Positions 49,131 to 57,179 of a DNA stretch of 64,000 nucleotides are shown here, in pieces. The position numbers and the translations under genes are program-made. Origin of the DNA: Bradyrhizobium sp. WSM1417 (GTDB taxonomy: Bacteria; Pseudomonadota; Alphaproteobacteria; Rhizobiales; Xanthobacteraceae); contig NZ_KI911783.1 of NCBI RefSeq assembly GCF_000515415.1, forward strand, positions 2,160,392 through 2,224,391, written 5' to 3'. The first letter of the stretch is position 1, and each line of letters opens with the position of its first letter. Under the pieces are notes generated by a model that saw only the letters and a list, made by a program, of their open reading frames with translations, was not told where the DNA came from and did no database searches.

Positions 49131-49523
49131 GAAATCCCCACAGCAAAACGGGCGGTGTCTTGACATCTCCTCCATCCCTATCGGCGATCTGCGTTCCGAG
49201 ACGGCGCAAGTGCACGCAAACCGCAATCCGGCTGAACGCTGCCGCAGCCTCCTCGCGCGTGGAGATGTCTAGCATTCCTGATCACCCTCCCGATGGCTGG
49301 GGTGCCGCCGGCACAACGGATAATCAGTTATGGCGAAATCCGTCGATACACGCGCGCAGGCGCACAGTTTAAGCGTCGTCACGGGATCTTTTGCACTAAT
49401 CGGTATCAACATCCGGATAGCATGCCAATATCGAGCATAAGCCCTGTTCTACTACCACCCGCCGAGCTCACGAGGCTAAAGCCTTCCCACACACCGGCAT
49501 AGACACAGTTGAGGCGTGACAGA
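49131..49523. other. Intergenic, no gene seen
   Basis: This stretch separates the first decayed repeat from the decayed biotin carrier. A minus-strand frame ending at 49054 (MLDISTREEAAAAFSRIAVCVHLRR) looks protein-like and may be the upstream part of the decayed repeat gene. No promoter for the binding-protein gene at 49770 stands out. Confidence 0.4.
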
Positions 49524-49737
49524 ATGGCGAGTATCGAAATTAAAAGCGAGCTTGCGGGAATCGTTCAATCGATCCCAGTGGTCGGACCGTCTCTTGCCAA
49601 TACGAGCTGTGATCCTGGTCCATGAAGATGAAGAGTCCGGTCGCGTCCAAGTGGCCTGGAGTATTCACCTCGGTGCGCGTTGAGCCCGCGCAAAAATTGC
49701 CGAGGGCGACTTCCTTGTCGTCATTGAGACCCTATAA
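49524..49737 (+). pseudogene. Decayed duplicate of the biotin carboxyl carrier
   Basis: ATG 49524 begins MASIEIKSELAGIVQSIP, nearly identical to the carrier at 37305, but small deletions shift the frame after about residue 22. The biotinylation region survives only as DNA (GTCCATGAAGATGAAGA near 49620). It ends at a TAA aligned with the intact stop. It lies 32 bases before the duplicate binding-protein gene, as in the intact operon. Confidence 0.85.
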
Positions 49738-49769
49738 TCCGAGTTTTGAAATAAGAGAGGCAGAACGCA

Positions 49770-51338
49770 ATGAGAGCGTTTCGTAATTTTCTATCCGGAA
49801 ATGGCGCCGTGGCAATGCTGCTCAGTCTACTCGCCTCGGCGCCGCTGGCCGCGCAGGAGACGCCGCAGTTCGGCGGACATTTGCGAGTCGGATACGGTTA
49901 TGAGCCGACGTCGCTTGATCCCATCGCCGGGCGTTCGGGGGGTGACCAATATTTTTTTCGTCAGATATTCGATCAACTCGTCGACGCCGACCAGTCGGGT
50001 GCCCCGGATGCATCGTCATCGCTCGCGACCGCATCGGAGATTTCCGAGAACCCGCACGCGATCACCTTCACATTGCGTGAGGGCGTTAAGTTTCACGATG
50101 GCACTGGATTCAATGCGGATGCCGTGAAGAAGAACATCGACCGCATTCTCGATGCGGCGACAAAAGCGACGCCGCGAAGCAACATGGCCATCATCAGCTC
50201 CGTCGAGGTGCTCGGCGATTACAAGGTCAAGTTCAACCTCAGCGGTCCATGGGCGTCGGGCCTCGCCCTGCTTGCGGACCGCGGCGGCGCGATGAGTTCG
50301 CCGACTGCATTTACAAAGCTGTTGCAGGATTACGGCTGGAACCCTTCCGGCACCGGGCCGTTCAAGATCAAAGAGGTCGTCACCGGCAGCTTCGTGCGCA
50401 TGGTCCGCAACGAAAACTACTGGGGCAGGGACAAGGCAGGCAACAAACTGCCTTACCTGGACGAGATCACGATCGAAGTCATCAAGGATCCAACCGTTCT
50501 CGTTTCGGCGCTCAAGACGGGCCAGATCGATATCGCCGTTCTCCCGAACCGCGAAGTCGATGCGTTTCTTGCGGACAAGAATTTTAACGTCGAAAAGATG
50601 GAGGGAGCAGGGGTGGCGTCTCTCCTGAGTTTCAATCCCGACATCGCGCCGATGAACGACATCAACCTGCGCCGCGCGGTGGCGTATGCGATCAACCCTG
50701 CGGACATCAACAAGGCGGTATACCTCGGCAAGGCCATCGTTGCCGACTCCGGCATGTGGCCTGTCAACACCTTGATCTATCAATCGAGTCCGGCGCATAT
50801 ATCGTATGATCTAAAGAAGGCGAAGGAGGCCTTGGTAGCGGCCGGCAAGCTAAATGGGTTCGAACTCACGATCCTGACCTTCCCCGATCCGCTGATGCAG
50901 CAGACGGCCGAGATCATGCGCGCTCAGCTCGGCCGGGTCGGCATCAAGGCGAGCGTTGAGGTGCTGGCGCTCGCAACGGCTACTGAGAAGTTCTTTGCGG
51001 CCAAGGTATCACCGCTGTACCTGACATCGTGGAGCCGCTATCCCGAGCCGGACATCATCGCATCGACGAACTTGAAGAGCGGTGGCTACTACAATCCGAG
51101 CAAGCAGGCGAATGCCGAGCTGGACGCGCTGATTCAGCAAGGCGCATCGACCTACGATCAGGCCAAGCGAAAGGAAATCTACGCGAAGATCAATGGCATC
51201 GTGCTTGGTCAGGCGCTGTGGCATCCGATGCTCTACACGGTGGCGTATGTCGCCGCTCCCAAGAAGATCCAAAACCTGAACTCGTTGTTGGCATGGGACG
51301 GCAAGTTCAGCCTGAAGAACATCTGGATCAAGCAGTGA
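49770..51338 (+). CDS. Dipeptide-type ABC substrate-binding protein (family 5), copy 2
   Basis: This is a 522-residue periplasmic binding protein, colinear with the copy at 37565 and by eye about 85% identical. The signal peptide (MLLSLLASAPLAAQ) precedes TPQFGGHLRVGYGYEPTSLDP. All landmarks are kept (FTLREGVKFHDGTGFNADAVKK, GTGPFKIKEVVTGSFVRMVRNENYW, the IKQ end). The flanking duplicated carrier and ATPase are both destroyed, yet this frame has no stop or shift over 1.57 kb, and many differences from copy 1 look synonymous or conservative. It may deliver a second ligand to the importer at 33-41 kb. Confidence 0.92.
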   Translation: MRAFRNFLSGNGAVAMLLSLLASAPLAAQETPQFGGHLRVGYGYEPTSLDPIAGRSGGDQYFFRQIFDQLVDADQSGAPDASSSLATASEISENPHAITFTLREGVKFHDGTGFNADAVKKNIDRILDAATKATPRSNMAIISSVEVLGDYKVKFNLSGPWASGLALLADRGGAMSSPTAFTKLLQDYGWNPSGTGPFKIKEVVTGSFVRMVRNENYWGRDKAGNKLPYLDEITIEVIKDPTVLVSALKTGQIDIAVLPNREVDAFLADKNFNVEKMEGAGVASLLSFNPDIAPMNDINLRRAVAYAINPADINKAVYLGKAIVADSGMWPVNTLIYQSSPAHISYDLKKAKEALVAAGKLNGFELTILTFPDPLMQQTAEIMRAQLGRVGIKASVEVLALATATEKFFAAKVSPLYLTSWSRYPEPDIIASTNLKSGGYYNPSKQANAELDALIQQGASTYDQAKRKEIYAKINGIVLGQALWHPMLYTVAYVAAPKKIQNLNSLLAWDGKFSLKNIWIKQ

Positions 51339-51344
51339 GAGGAC

Positions 51345-51375
51345 TGGAGGCGGTTGACAACACGCAAGCCGCCTC
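51345..51375 (+). promoter_or_regulatory. Weakened intercistronic hairpin after the duplicate binding-protein gene
   Basis: The sequence here is the counterpart of the hairpin at 39141-39171. GAGGCGG still pairs with CCGCCTC, but the loop side has changed. It may still stabilise the end of the binding-protein message. Confidence 0.4.
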
Positions 51376-51392
51376 TTCAGCTGGTGAGTTTT

Positions 51393-51570
51393 CGTGAATA
51401 TGATATCATAAGCACGGCGAGAGACGCAGTATCGGCACGCGATCTTTAGGTCCGCAAGCTTTCGACCGGAATTGCGTCTCTTGGAGCCGTCGTCAAGACC
51501 CGTGAAGGGAATGCGGTTTCCGTCCCACGACGGTGACCCCTTTGCATCTTCGTTGAGAGCGCCGGCAGCG
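51393..51570 (+). pseudogene. Decayed N-terminal fragment of a DppD-like ATPase
   Basis: GTGAATATGA at 51393 and following sequence (CGGCACGCGATC, TCGACCGGAATTGCGTCTC) align with the start of the ATPase at 39189, up to about the Walker A region. Stops and shifts appear at once. It is the third member of the duplicated block, showing that the duplication originally extended at least into the ATPase gene. Confidence 0.85.
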
Positions 51571-51964
51571 TCTGAGAACGGCTGGTACGCTCCATCAAGC
51601 GTGCGCCTCGAGTAAGCGTGAGTCGGTGGCGCCGGACGTCGGTTCGTGCAGGATGCGACCCGGACCACATCTCCTTTCGTCGACTATCACGCACGTGGAG
51701 ACGCCACGCTGGGTGTCCCGTTTGCTGGCGACGAGCTCGATCGACTGGACGCTGTTGGTGCATGAACCGCAGCGATCCGCGCTCCTTCGCGGCTGCTTGA
51801 ATTGAGTTCAGCTTCTAATCGAACTCAGCCCCGCGGCCGGTATGCCGCGCTCAGCGTAGCAAATTAGGCATAATCAGCCTTGCTTTGAGATTGTCCGCGA
51901 CTTCCGCCTTAAGCGGTTATTAGGCGTCACCGCTCGCCTATCTCCTGGCGCCAACGAGCAGCGG
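51571..51964. other. Intergenic, no gene seen
   Basis: About 390 bases with no recognisable frame lie between the decayed ATPase fragment and the second decayed repeat. Confidence 0.45.
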
Positions 51965-52450
51965 CATCGGCCGTCCGCTTGCACGGCAATATGCGGCCGA
52001 AGTGAGTTTCTGCTTCCGCCATCGCTCAAGGACTGATGCGCACAAGGTGCTCGTCGCCTGATCTGGCGCTCACGCGCGGATCATACAGGAGGAAGCCGGC
52101 GGCGCCTTTACCGCGCCCCTCAAACATCGGCTCGGCGATCAACCGATCGATATCATCCTCGGCCCGGAGATCCGGTGGGCCGACCGCATCGGTGCCGAGG
52201 GCTGGTTCGACCACACTGCGCGTCAACGCACACGTCCCGATAAGCATAACGCAGGCGCGCGCGATACTAAGCCGCGGTTCCGCGAACAGAGTAGTAGTTA
52301 TTAGCAGAGATGCTCGCCACCCGGCGTCGTTTTACTCCCGTAGCTCCGACGCAAGCAACAGGTGCACTTGTCGCCCCTCGAAGGTGGGGTGAGCTGGTCC
52401 CGGTTGTCTGAACAGAATCTGCGCATCGATAAGTGGAGCGTCTGCCGGGG

Positions 52451-53278
52451 TTATGCTGCCAGGCGGAGCGGCAGCGAGGTGAAGTAGGCTTGATCGGGCG
52501 TGCTGCCGTCAAGACTCGAATGGGGACGTCTACTGTTATAAAAGTCGAGATATCGGCCGATCGAATTGCGCGCCTCGTTGACGCTATCATAGGCCCGTAG
52601 GTACACCTCCTCGTATTTGACGCTGCGCCACAACCGCTCGACGAACACGTTGTCCCGCCATGCGCCCTTGCCGTCCATGCTGATCGCGATGCCGTTGTCG
52701 GCGAGCACGCCGGTAAAAGCCTGTCCGGTGAACTGGGAGCCCTGATCCGTATTGAAGATGTCCGGCTTGCCGTGACGAGCCAAGGCATCCTCCAGCGTCT
52801 CGACGCAGAAGGCTGCTTCCATGGTGATCGACAGCCGCCACGACAAAACCCGGCGTGTTGCCCAGTCCAGCACCACGGCGAGATAGACGAACCCACTCGC
52901 CATCGGGATGTAGGTGACGTCCATCGCCCAGACCTGGTTCGGCCGTGTGATCTCCATGCCGCGCAGCAGATACGGATGGATCTTGTGGCCGGGCTCGGGT
53001 TTAGTCGTGCGCGGACGGCGATAGAGCGCCTCTATCCCCATCCGCCGCATCAGCGTCTTGACATGCCGGCGGCCGATCTTGCACCCCTCGGCAGCCAGCA
53101 GGCCTCTCAACATTCGCGAACCGGCGAAAGGGAACTCCAGATGCAGCCAGTCGAGACGCCGCATGATCGCGAGATCGGCGTCCGGCACCGGACGCGGCAG
53201 GTAATAAACGCTGCCGCGGCTGATCTGCAGAATCTCCGCCTGCTTGGTGATCGACAGATCGTGCTCACGGTCGATCAT
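52451..53278 (-). CDS. IS3-family transposase OrfB (integrase core)
   Basis: This is the rve-type DDE integrase of 275 residues. The N-terminal HTH-like segment ITKQAEILQISRGSVYYLPR is followed by the catalytic core: VWAMDVTYIPMASGFVYLAVVLDW, FNTDQGSQFTGQAF and VERLWRSVKYEEVYLRAY with the catalytic Glu, then the usual NSRRPHSSLDG.TPDQAY end. ATG 53278 overlaps the OrfA stop as ATGA. The same frame is open up to 53599 without homology. It appears intact. Confidence 0.93.
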   Translation of the reverse strand: MIDREHDLSITKQAEILQISRGSVYYLPRPVPDADLAIMRRLDWLHLEFPFAGSRMLRGLLAAEGCKIGRRHVKTLMRRMGIEALYRRPRTTKPEPGHKIHPYLLRGMEITRPNQVWAMDVTYIPMASGFVYLAVVLDWATRRVLSWRLSITMEAAFCVETLEDALARHGKPDIFNTDQGSQFTGQAFTGVLADNGIAISMDGKGAWRDNVFVERLWRSVKYEEVYLRAYDSVNEARNSIGRYLDFYNSRRPHSSLDGSTPDQAYFTSLPLRLAA

Positions 53279-53583
53279 CGCTTTGCGCTCAGCAATCCCG
53301 CCTTGGTGAGCGCTTCTTCTAAAAAATCGTTCTCCAGCGTCAGCTCTCCGATCTTGGCGTGCAGCGACTTCACGTCGATCGCAGGCGCGGCAGGCGACAT
53401 GCTCCCAGAGCCGAAGACCCCGGAAGCGCCACCCTCCAACTGCGCCTTCCACGCCGTAATCTGATTGGGGTGGACGTCGAACTGCTCGGCAAGCTGAGCT
53501 ATCGTCCGGTCGCCCTTGACGGCGGCAAGCGCCACCTTCGCCTTGAACGCCGGTGTGTGGTTCCGGCGCGATCGTCTGTTCAT
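53275..53583 (-). CDS. IS3-family transposase OrfA (HTH)
   Basis: This is a 102-residue transposase-8 type DNA-binding protein. It shows HTPAFKAKVALAAVKGDRTIAQLAEQFDVHPNQITAWKAQL (helix-turn-helix, residues about 9-50) and then a coiled-coil region (SLHAKIGELTLENDFLEEAL). It overlaps OrfB by four bases; frameshifting or coupling produces the OrfAB transposase. Confidence 0.93.
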   Translation of the reverse strand: MNRRSRRNHTPAFKAKVALAAVKGDRTIAQLAEQFDVHPNQITAWKAQLEGGASGVFGSGSMSPAAPAIDVKSLHAKIGELTLENDFLEEALTKAGLLSAKR

Positions 53584-53947
53584 GGTCTCTCCTGTTCACG
53601 GCGATTATCGCCGCGTTTCAGGCAGAAACTCCACTTATCGTCTTGTTCAAATTTGCGGAGCCGGCTCTGGGTTCAATTCATGCGTGGGTTCTGGCGTGCT
53701 GATCGGGAGACTGCATACCGGCGATACCCTCTCGCGTCATCTTCGCAGAAACGACGCTGCCTTCACACTAACCGCCCAAGCTGAGGCTATTTGTGCCGGG
53801 ATCGATTCCGAGCACGGGAATCGCGAGGTTTGGTCTCGGTTCTCTCCTCATCGTCCGACGCAGTTGACGTCGGAAGTGAGCGAGCCATTCTATCAAAGTT
53901 TCACTCATGAACTCAGGGCCGAAATCGGCAGCAGGCGCCGCTCATTT

Positions 53948-53962
53948 TGCAGATTTTCTGCA
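53948..53962 (+). promoter_or_regulatory. Candidate operator TGCAG-N5-CTGCA upstream of bioB
   Basis: TGCAG (53948-53952) and CTGCA (53958-53962) extend to a 7-bp dyad TTGCAGA-TTT-TCTGCAA, 137 bases before bioB. The surrounding 50 bases resemble the region upstream of the dppB-like operon (32818-32867). A conserved TCTTTAGG follows at 53984-53991. Confidence 0.4.
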
Positions 53963-54051
53963 AGTCCGGCGAAATTTCCGCTGTCTTTAGGTGTCGGTAG
54001 GATCTTATGCTTTGCCGGGAGATCAGCTACCCCGCTGATCACATAGACAAC

Positions 54052-54082
54052 ACAATAGATAAGCAATCTGATTCTCTATTGT
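54052..54082 (+). promoter_or_regulatory. Inverted repeat before bioB, possible BioR-type operator
   Basis: ACAATAGA (54052-54059) and TCTATTGT (54075-54082) are exact complements separated by 15 bases, ending 16 bases before the bioB start. CAATAGATAA in the left arm differs at two positions from TTATAGATAA, the operator described for the GntR-type biotin repressor BioR in alphaproteobacteria. It could equally be a 5'-UTR hairpin. No bioR gene is in the window. Confidence 0.4.
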
Positions 54083-54098
54083 AACAGGAATAAGTAGA

Positions 54099-55100
54099 AT
54101 GATCCCTGCTGTGAAACTTGAAAAGAGCGGCAGCGGCAGCGGTAGCAGGGCGGGGATCCGTAATGACTGGGAGCGCGCCGAGGCTGAAGCGCTTTATGGC
54201 CTGCCATTTTCTGACCTGATGTTTCAGGCCCAGAGCGTTCATCGGGCGAGCTTCGATCCAAACCACATCGAGACCGCAAGCCTGCTCAGCATCAAGACGG
54301 GCGGCTGTCCAGAAGACTGCGGCTACTGCTCGCAGAGCGCGCATTACGACACCGGCTTGAAAGCCACCCGCCTGATGGATTGCGACCATGTGATAGCCAC
54401 TGCGCAACGCGCCAAGGACGCTGGCGCGACCCGTTTCTGCATGGCCGCGGCGTGGCGCAGTCCAAAAGATCGTGACCTCGATCAAGTCTGCGACATGATT
54501 AGCGCAGTCAGACAGCTCGGGATGGAAACCTGTGTCACGCTCGGCATGCTGACATCCAAGCAGGCCGGTCGACTCTCCGAAGCCGGGCTCGACTTCTACA
54601 ATCATAACGTCGACACCTCGCCGGAGTTTTACGGCAAGATCATCACCACCCGCACCTTACAGGATCGCATCGACACGCTTGCGTATGTGCGCGAGGCCGG
54701 GATCAAAGTCTGCTGCGGCGGCATTATCGGAATGGGCGAGCGCGCCGAGGATCGCCTCGGCATGCTGGTGCTGCTTGCCAATCTTCCAAGCCATCCCGAA
54801 AGCGTGCCGATCAACCTGTGGAATGAAGTTAAGGGCGTGCCAGTAAATGAGACTGCGGAGCGTCCCGATTCGATCGTTATGGTGCGCCTAGTAGCGACCG
54901 CTCGAATCATGATGCCGAAGACCGTGGTGCGCTTGTCTGCCGGAAGGCAGTATATGACCGATGAACTGCAGGCGCTGTGCTTTTTGGCCGGCGCAAATTC
55001 GCTTTTCATTGGCGATGTGCTATTGACAACCAAGAATCCGCAGCGTGACCGCGACGCGCACTTGCTGCACCGGCTAGGCATCACCTCGGGGCTTGCCTAA
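54099..55100 (+). CDS. bioB: Biotin synthase
   Basis: This radical-SAM enzyme of 333 residues inserts sulfur into dethiobiotin, the last step of biotin synthesis. It has the radical-SAM cluster motif CPEDCGYC near residues 70-77, [14 protein letters not shown] near 125, [22 protein letters not shown] and the C-terminal [19 protein letters not shown] sits 8 bases before the ATG. The N-terminus has an unusual Gly-Ser repeat ([10 protein letters not shown]). It is the first gene of the bio operon, although a panD remnant separates it from bioF. Confidence 0.96.
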   Translation: MIPAVKLEKSGSGSGSRAGIRNDWERAEAEALYGLPFSDLMFQAQSVHRASFDPNHIETASLLSIKTGGCPEDCGYCSQSAHYDTGLKATRLMDCDHVIATAQRAKDAGATRFCMAAAWRSPKDRDLDQVCDMISAVRQLGMETCVTLGMLTSKQAGRLSEAGLDFYNHNVDTSPEFYGKIITTRTLQDRIDTLAYVREAGIKVCCGGIIGMGERAEDRLGMLVLLANLPSHPESVPINLWNEVKGVPVNETAERPDSIVMVRLVATARIMMPKTVVRLSAGRQYMTDELQALCFLAGANSLFIGDVLLTTKNPQRDRDAHLLHRLGITSGLA

Positions 55101-55150
55101 CGAAGCGCCTGGGATCCTGCGCCTCCTCAGCTTGGCTATGTACAAAGCCC

Positions 55151-55302
55151 ATGAAAGCCACTGTTCATCGTGCTTCCCTGGCCGATGCCGATCTGAACTG
55201 TGTGCGTCGCCACGTGTGGCTACAAGCCATATCGTTGTATATGTCTCATTCGAGGAGGAAGACGCCCAGCTCTTCGACCCACGCGTCGCACTTGCCGTCT
55301 AG
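55151..55302 (+). pseudogene. panD: Aspartate 1-decarboxylase remnant (panD), internally deleted
   Basis: ATG 55151 begins MKATVHRASLADADLNCV, matching the PanD N-terminus (K.HRATVT.ADL.Y). After about 25 codons another frame gives SHIVVYVSFEEEDAQLFDPRVALAV, matching the PanD C-terminus (GD.VIIVSY...DE.EA..H.P.VV.VD). The middle, including the Gly-Ser self-cleavage site, is gone. PanD makes beta-alanine for pantothenate, so a second vitamin gene once sat between bioB and bioF. Confidence 0.6.
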
Positions 55303-55395
55303 GAGTGTCAAATATTGTGGGGCTCAAGAACCTGCAGGCGGAAGCTGACGCTTTGCAGCCAATGAAGGATTGCGCAATTGGAGCGGGAGTAACAA

Positions 55396-56553
55396 ATGAA
55401 ATCAAACTATGCGGCCAAGGGCGACGTCTATGTTGCAGGTTTGCAGGCTCTAAAAGAAGCTGAACGGCTCCGCGGCCTCACGCCGCGCGCGGGGGTTGAT
55501 TTCGCATCCAATGATTATCTGGCGCTCGCGACGGCGCCGCGTATTAAGAATGCTATCTCAGCCGCGCTTGAGGCGGGAAAAACTCCCATCGGAGCCGGCG
55601 GTTCGCGGCTTCTGCGCGGCAATTGCGAGGAGCATGAAAGGCTCGAAGCTGAAGCGGCTCAGTTTTTTGGAGCGGAGACTGCCCTCTTCTTTGGCGGCGG
55701 TTATGTTGCAAATTTCGCCGTGCTTACTACGCTGCCGCAGCGGGGTGACTTGCTGGTTCTGGACTCTCTCGTGCACGCAAGCATTCATGAAGGTGCGCGA
55801 GCCAGTCGGGCCGATTTTCGGATCAGCATACATAACGACCCGCAGTCCGTCGAAAGTACGATTTGTGAGTGGCGGGCAAATGGCGGGGTCGGGCGCGTCT
55901 GGATCGTCGTCGAAAGTGTCTACAGTATGGATGGCGATTTCGCGCCTCTGACGGATCTGGTAGCGATCGCCGACCGGCACGACGCGTTCCTCATGATTGA
56001 CGAGGCTCATGCCACCGGCGTTTACGGCGAGCGCGGACGAGGACTCAGTGCGCCCTACGAGAAGCGCGAGAATCTCTTAGTGGTTCATACTTGTGGCAAA
56101 GCCCTGGGGGCCGCCGGCGCACTCGTGACTGCTCAGCGCGTTCTGCGCGACTTCTTGGTTAATCGCTGCCGCCCATTTATTTTCGCTACCGCCCCCTCGC
56201 CCTTGATGGCCGTCGCCGTTCGAGAAGCGCTCTTGATCCTGCGAGAGGAACCCGAGCGGCAGCAGCATTTGGCCAACCTTGTCGCATTCACGCATCGGGA
56301 GATCCGCGCACGAGGTCTTCGGAGTCCTTCGGACTCGCAGATCGTCCCCTACATCGTTGGAGACAATGCCCGTGCAATGGCCTTGGCTTCTGCGCTGCAA
56401 GCGCGCGGTTTCGATATCCGTGGGATCCGGCCACCAACCGTGCCAGCGGGGACGGCCCGCCTCCGAATTTCAATCACACTGAATGTCGGGGAAGACGACG
56501 TCCGATTAATGCTAGATGCACTTAAAGAGGATACGAGGAGCTGGTCTCAGTGA
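55396..56553 (+). CDS. bioF: 8-amino-7-oxononanoate synthase
   Basis: This PLP-dependent enzyme of 385 residues condenses pimeloyl-thioester with alanine. It has [10 protein letters not shown] near residue 36, [11 protein letters not shown] near 70, [14 protein letters not shown] near 130, [15 protein letters not shown] near 200 and the PLP Lys in [14 protein letters not shown] near 235. It overlaps bioD by four bases (GTGA), so bioF, bioD and bioA are translationally coupled. No bioC, bioH or bioZ is visible to make the pimeloyl precursor. Confidence 0.96.
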   Translation: MKSNYAAKGDVYVAGLQALKEAERLRGLTPRAGVDFASNDYLALATAPRIKNAISAALEAGKTPIGAGGSRLLRGNCEEHERLEAEAAQFFGAETALFFGGGYVANFAVLTTLPQRGDLLVLDSLVHASIHEGARASRADFRISIHNDPQSVESTICEWRANGGVGRVWIVVESVYSMDGDFAPLTDLVAIADRHDAFLMIDEAHATGVYGERGRGLSAPYEKRENLLVVHTCGKALGAAGALVTAQRVLRDFLVNRCRPFIFATAPSPLMAVAVREALLILREEPERQQHLANLVAFTHREIRARGLRSPSDSQIVPYIVGDNARAMALASALQARGFDIRGIRPPTVPAGTARLRISITLNVGEDDVRLMLDALKEDTRSWSQ

Positions 56554-57179
56554 ATCAGCGCATCGTGGTGACGGGCACCGACACCGGAATTGGAAAGAGT
56601 GTGTTCTCTGCAGGCCTCGCCAATCTTCTTGGCGCGAACTATTGGAAACCGGTTCAAGCTGGCCTCGAAGGAGAGACGGATGCCCAGCTCGTCGCACGGT
56701 TGGGACGTCTCTCGCCCGATCAGATTGTGCCGGAGTTCTACCGATTTAGAACGCCTGCCTCGCCGCATCTATCCGCGGAACTCGACGGAGTGCGGATCGA
56801 TACGGATTGGCTCCATGTACCGGATACCGGGAAACGGCCGCTCGTGATCGAGGGCGCCGGTGGGCTCATGGTCCCGCTGACGCAGAATATTCTCTACATT
56901 GACATCTTCGAGCGATGGCAGCTTCCGATCGTGCTTTGTGCAAGGACGGCGCTCGGCACAATCAATCACTCGCTACTGAATATAGAGGCTCTGCGACAGC
57001 GCCGGATCGGAATCCTCGGAATTGCTTTCATTGGCGAAAAGAATTCTGACACTGAGAGTGCAATTTGCGAGATCGGGCGGGTGCGATGGTTAGGGCGATT
57101 GCCCCAGCTTTCTCCTTTAACGGCAAACACGTTGCAGGCCGCATTCAAAGCCTCGTTCCGTTCTGATGACTTCAAATGA
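56550..57179 (+). CDS. bioD: Dethiobiotin synthetase
   Basis: This P-loop enzyme of 209 residues closes the ureido ring using ATP and CO2. It has the nucleotide loop [18 protein letters not shown] at the N-terminus, [19 protein letters not shown] near 105 and [15 protein letters not shown] near 130. It starts with GTG overlapping the bioF stop and ends overlapping the bioA start (ATGATG), a tight operon junction. Confidence 0.95.
   Translation: MNQRIVVTGTDTGIGKSVFSAGLANLLGANYWKPVQAGLEGETDAQLVARLGRLSPDQIVPEFYRFRTPASPHLSAELDGVRIDTDWLHVPDTGKRPLVIEGAGGLMVPLTQNILYIDIFERWQLPIVLCARTALGTINHSLLNIEALRQRRIGILGIAFIGEKNSDTESAICEIGRVRWLGRLPQLSPLTANTLQAAFKASFRSDDFK

Larger units (their letters stand above)
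52427..53640 (-). mobile_element. IS3-family insertion sequence
   Basis: The element carries the two overlapping frames of an IS3-type transposase. Limits are set by the shared motif CGATAAGTGGAG at 52427-52438 and its complement at 53629-53640, giving about 1.2 kb, a normal size. I could not find a convincing target duplication, and the true ends may lie a few to twenty bases outside (a TGAACA string is just beyond each side). It interrupts copy 2 of the decayed repeat. Confidence 0.8.
51965..53780. repeat. Decayed repeat, copy 2, interrupted by an IS3 element
   Basis: 51965-52426 and 53641-53780 together correspond to 48205-49130 in the same orientation, with IS3 sequence between. The strongest matches are GGAGATCCGG(T/C).GGCC at 52168, GCGCGATACTAAGCCGCGGTTCCGCGAACAGAG at 52260 (both shared with copy 1 with few changes) and the GCGTGCTGATCGGGAGACTGC start at 53694. 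Copy 1 has about 390 extra bases near 48690-49080. The underlying gene is not recognised. Confidence 0.5.

Noticed and set aside
53942..53991. Sigma-54 promoter upstream of bioB (GG-N10-GC spacing in the conserved 50 bp)
   Set aside because: GG and GC are 10 bases apart here and in the matching region at 32818-32867, but the rest of the -24/-12 consensus is missing; the dyad is the better-supported signal.
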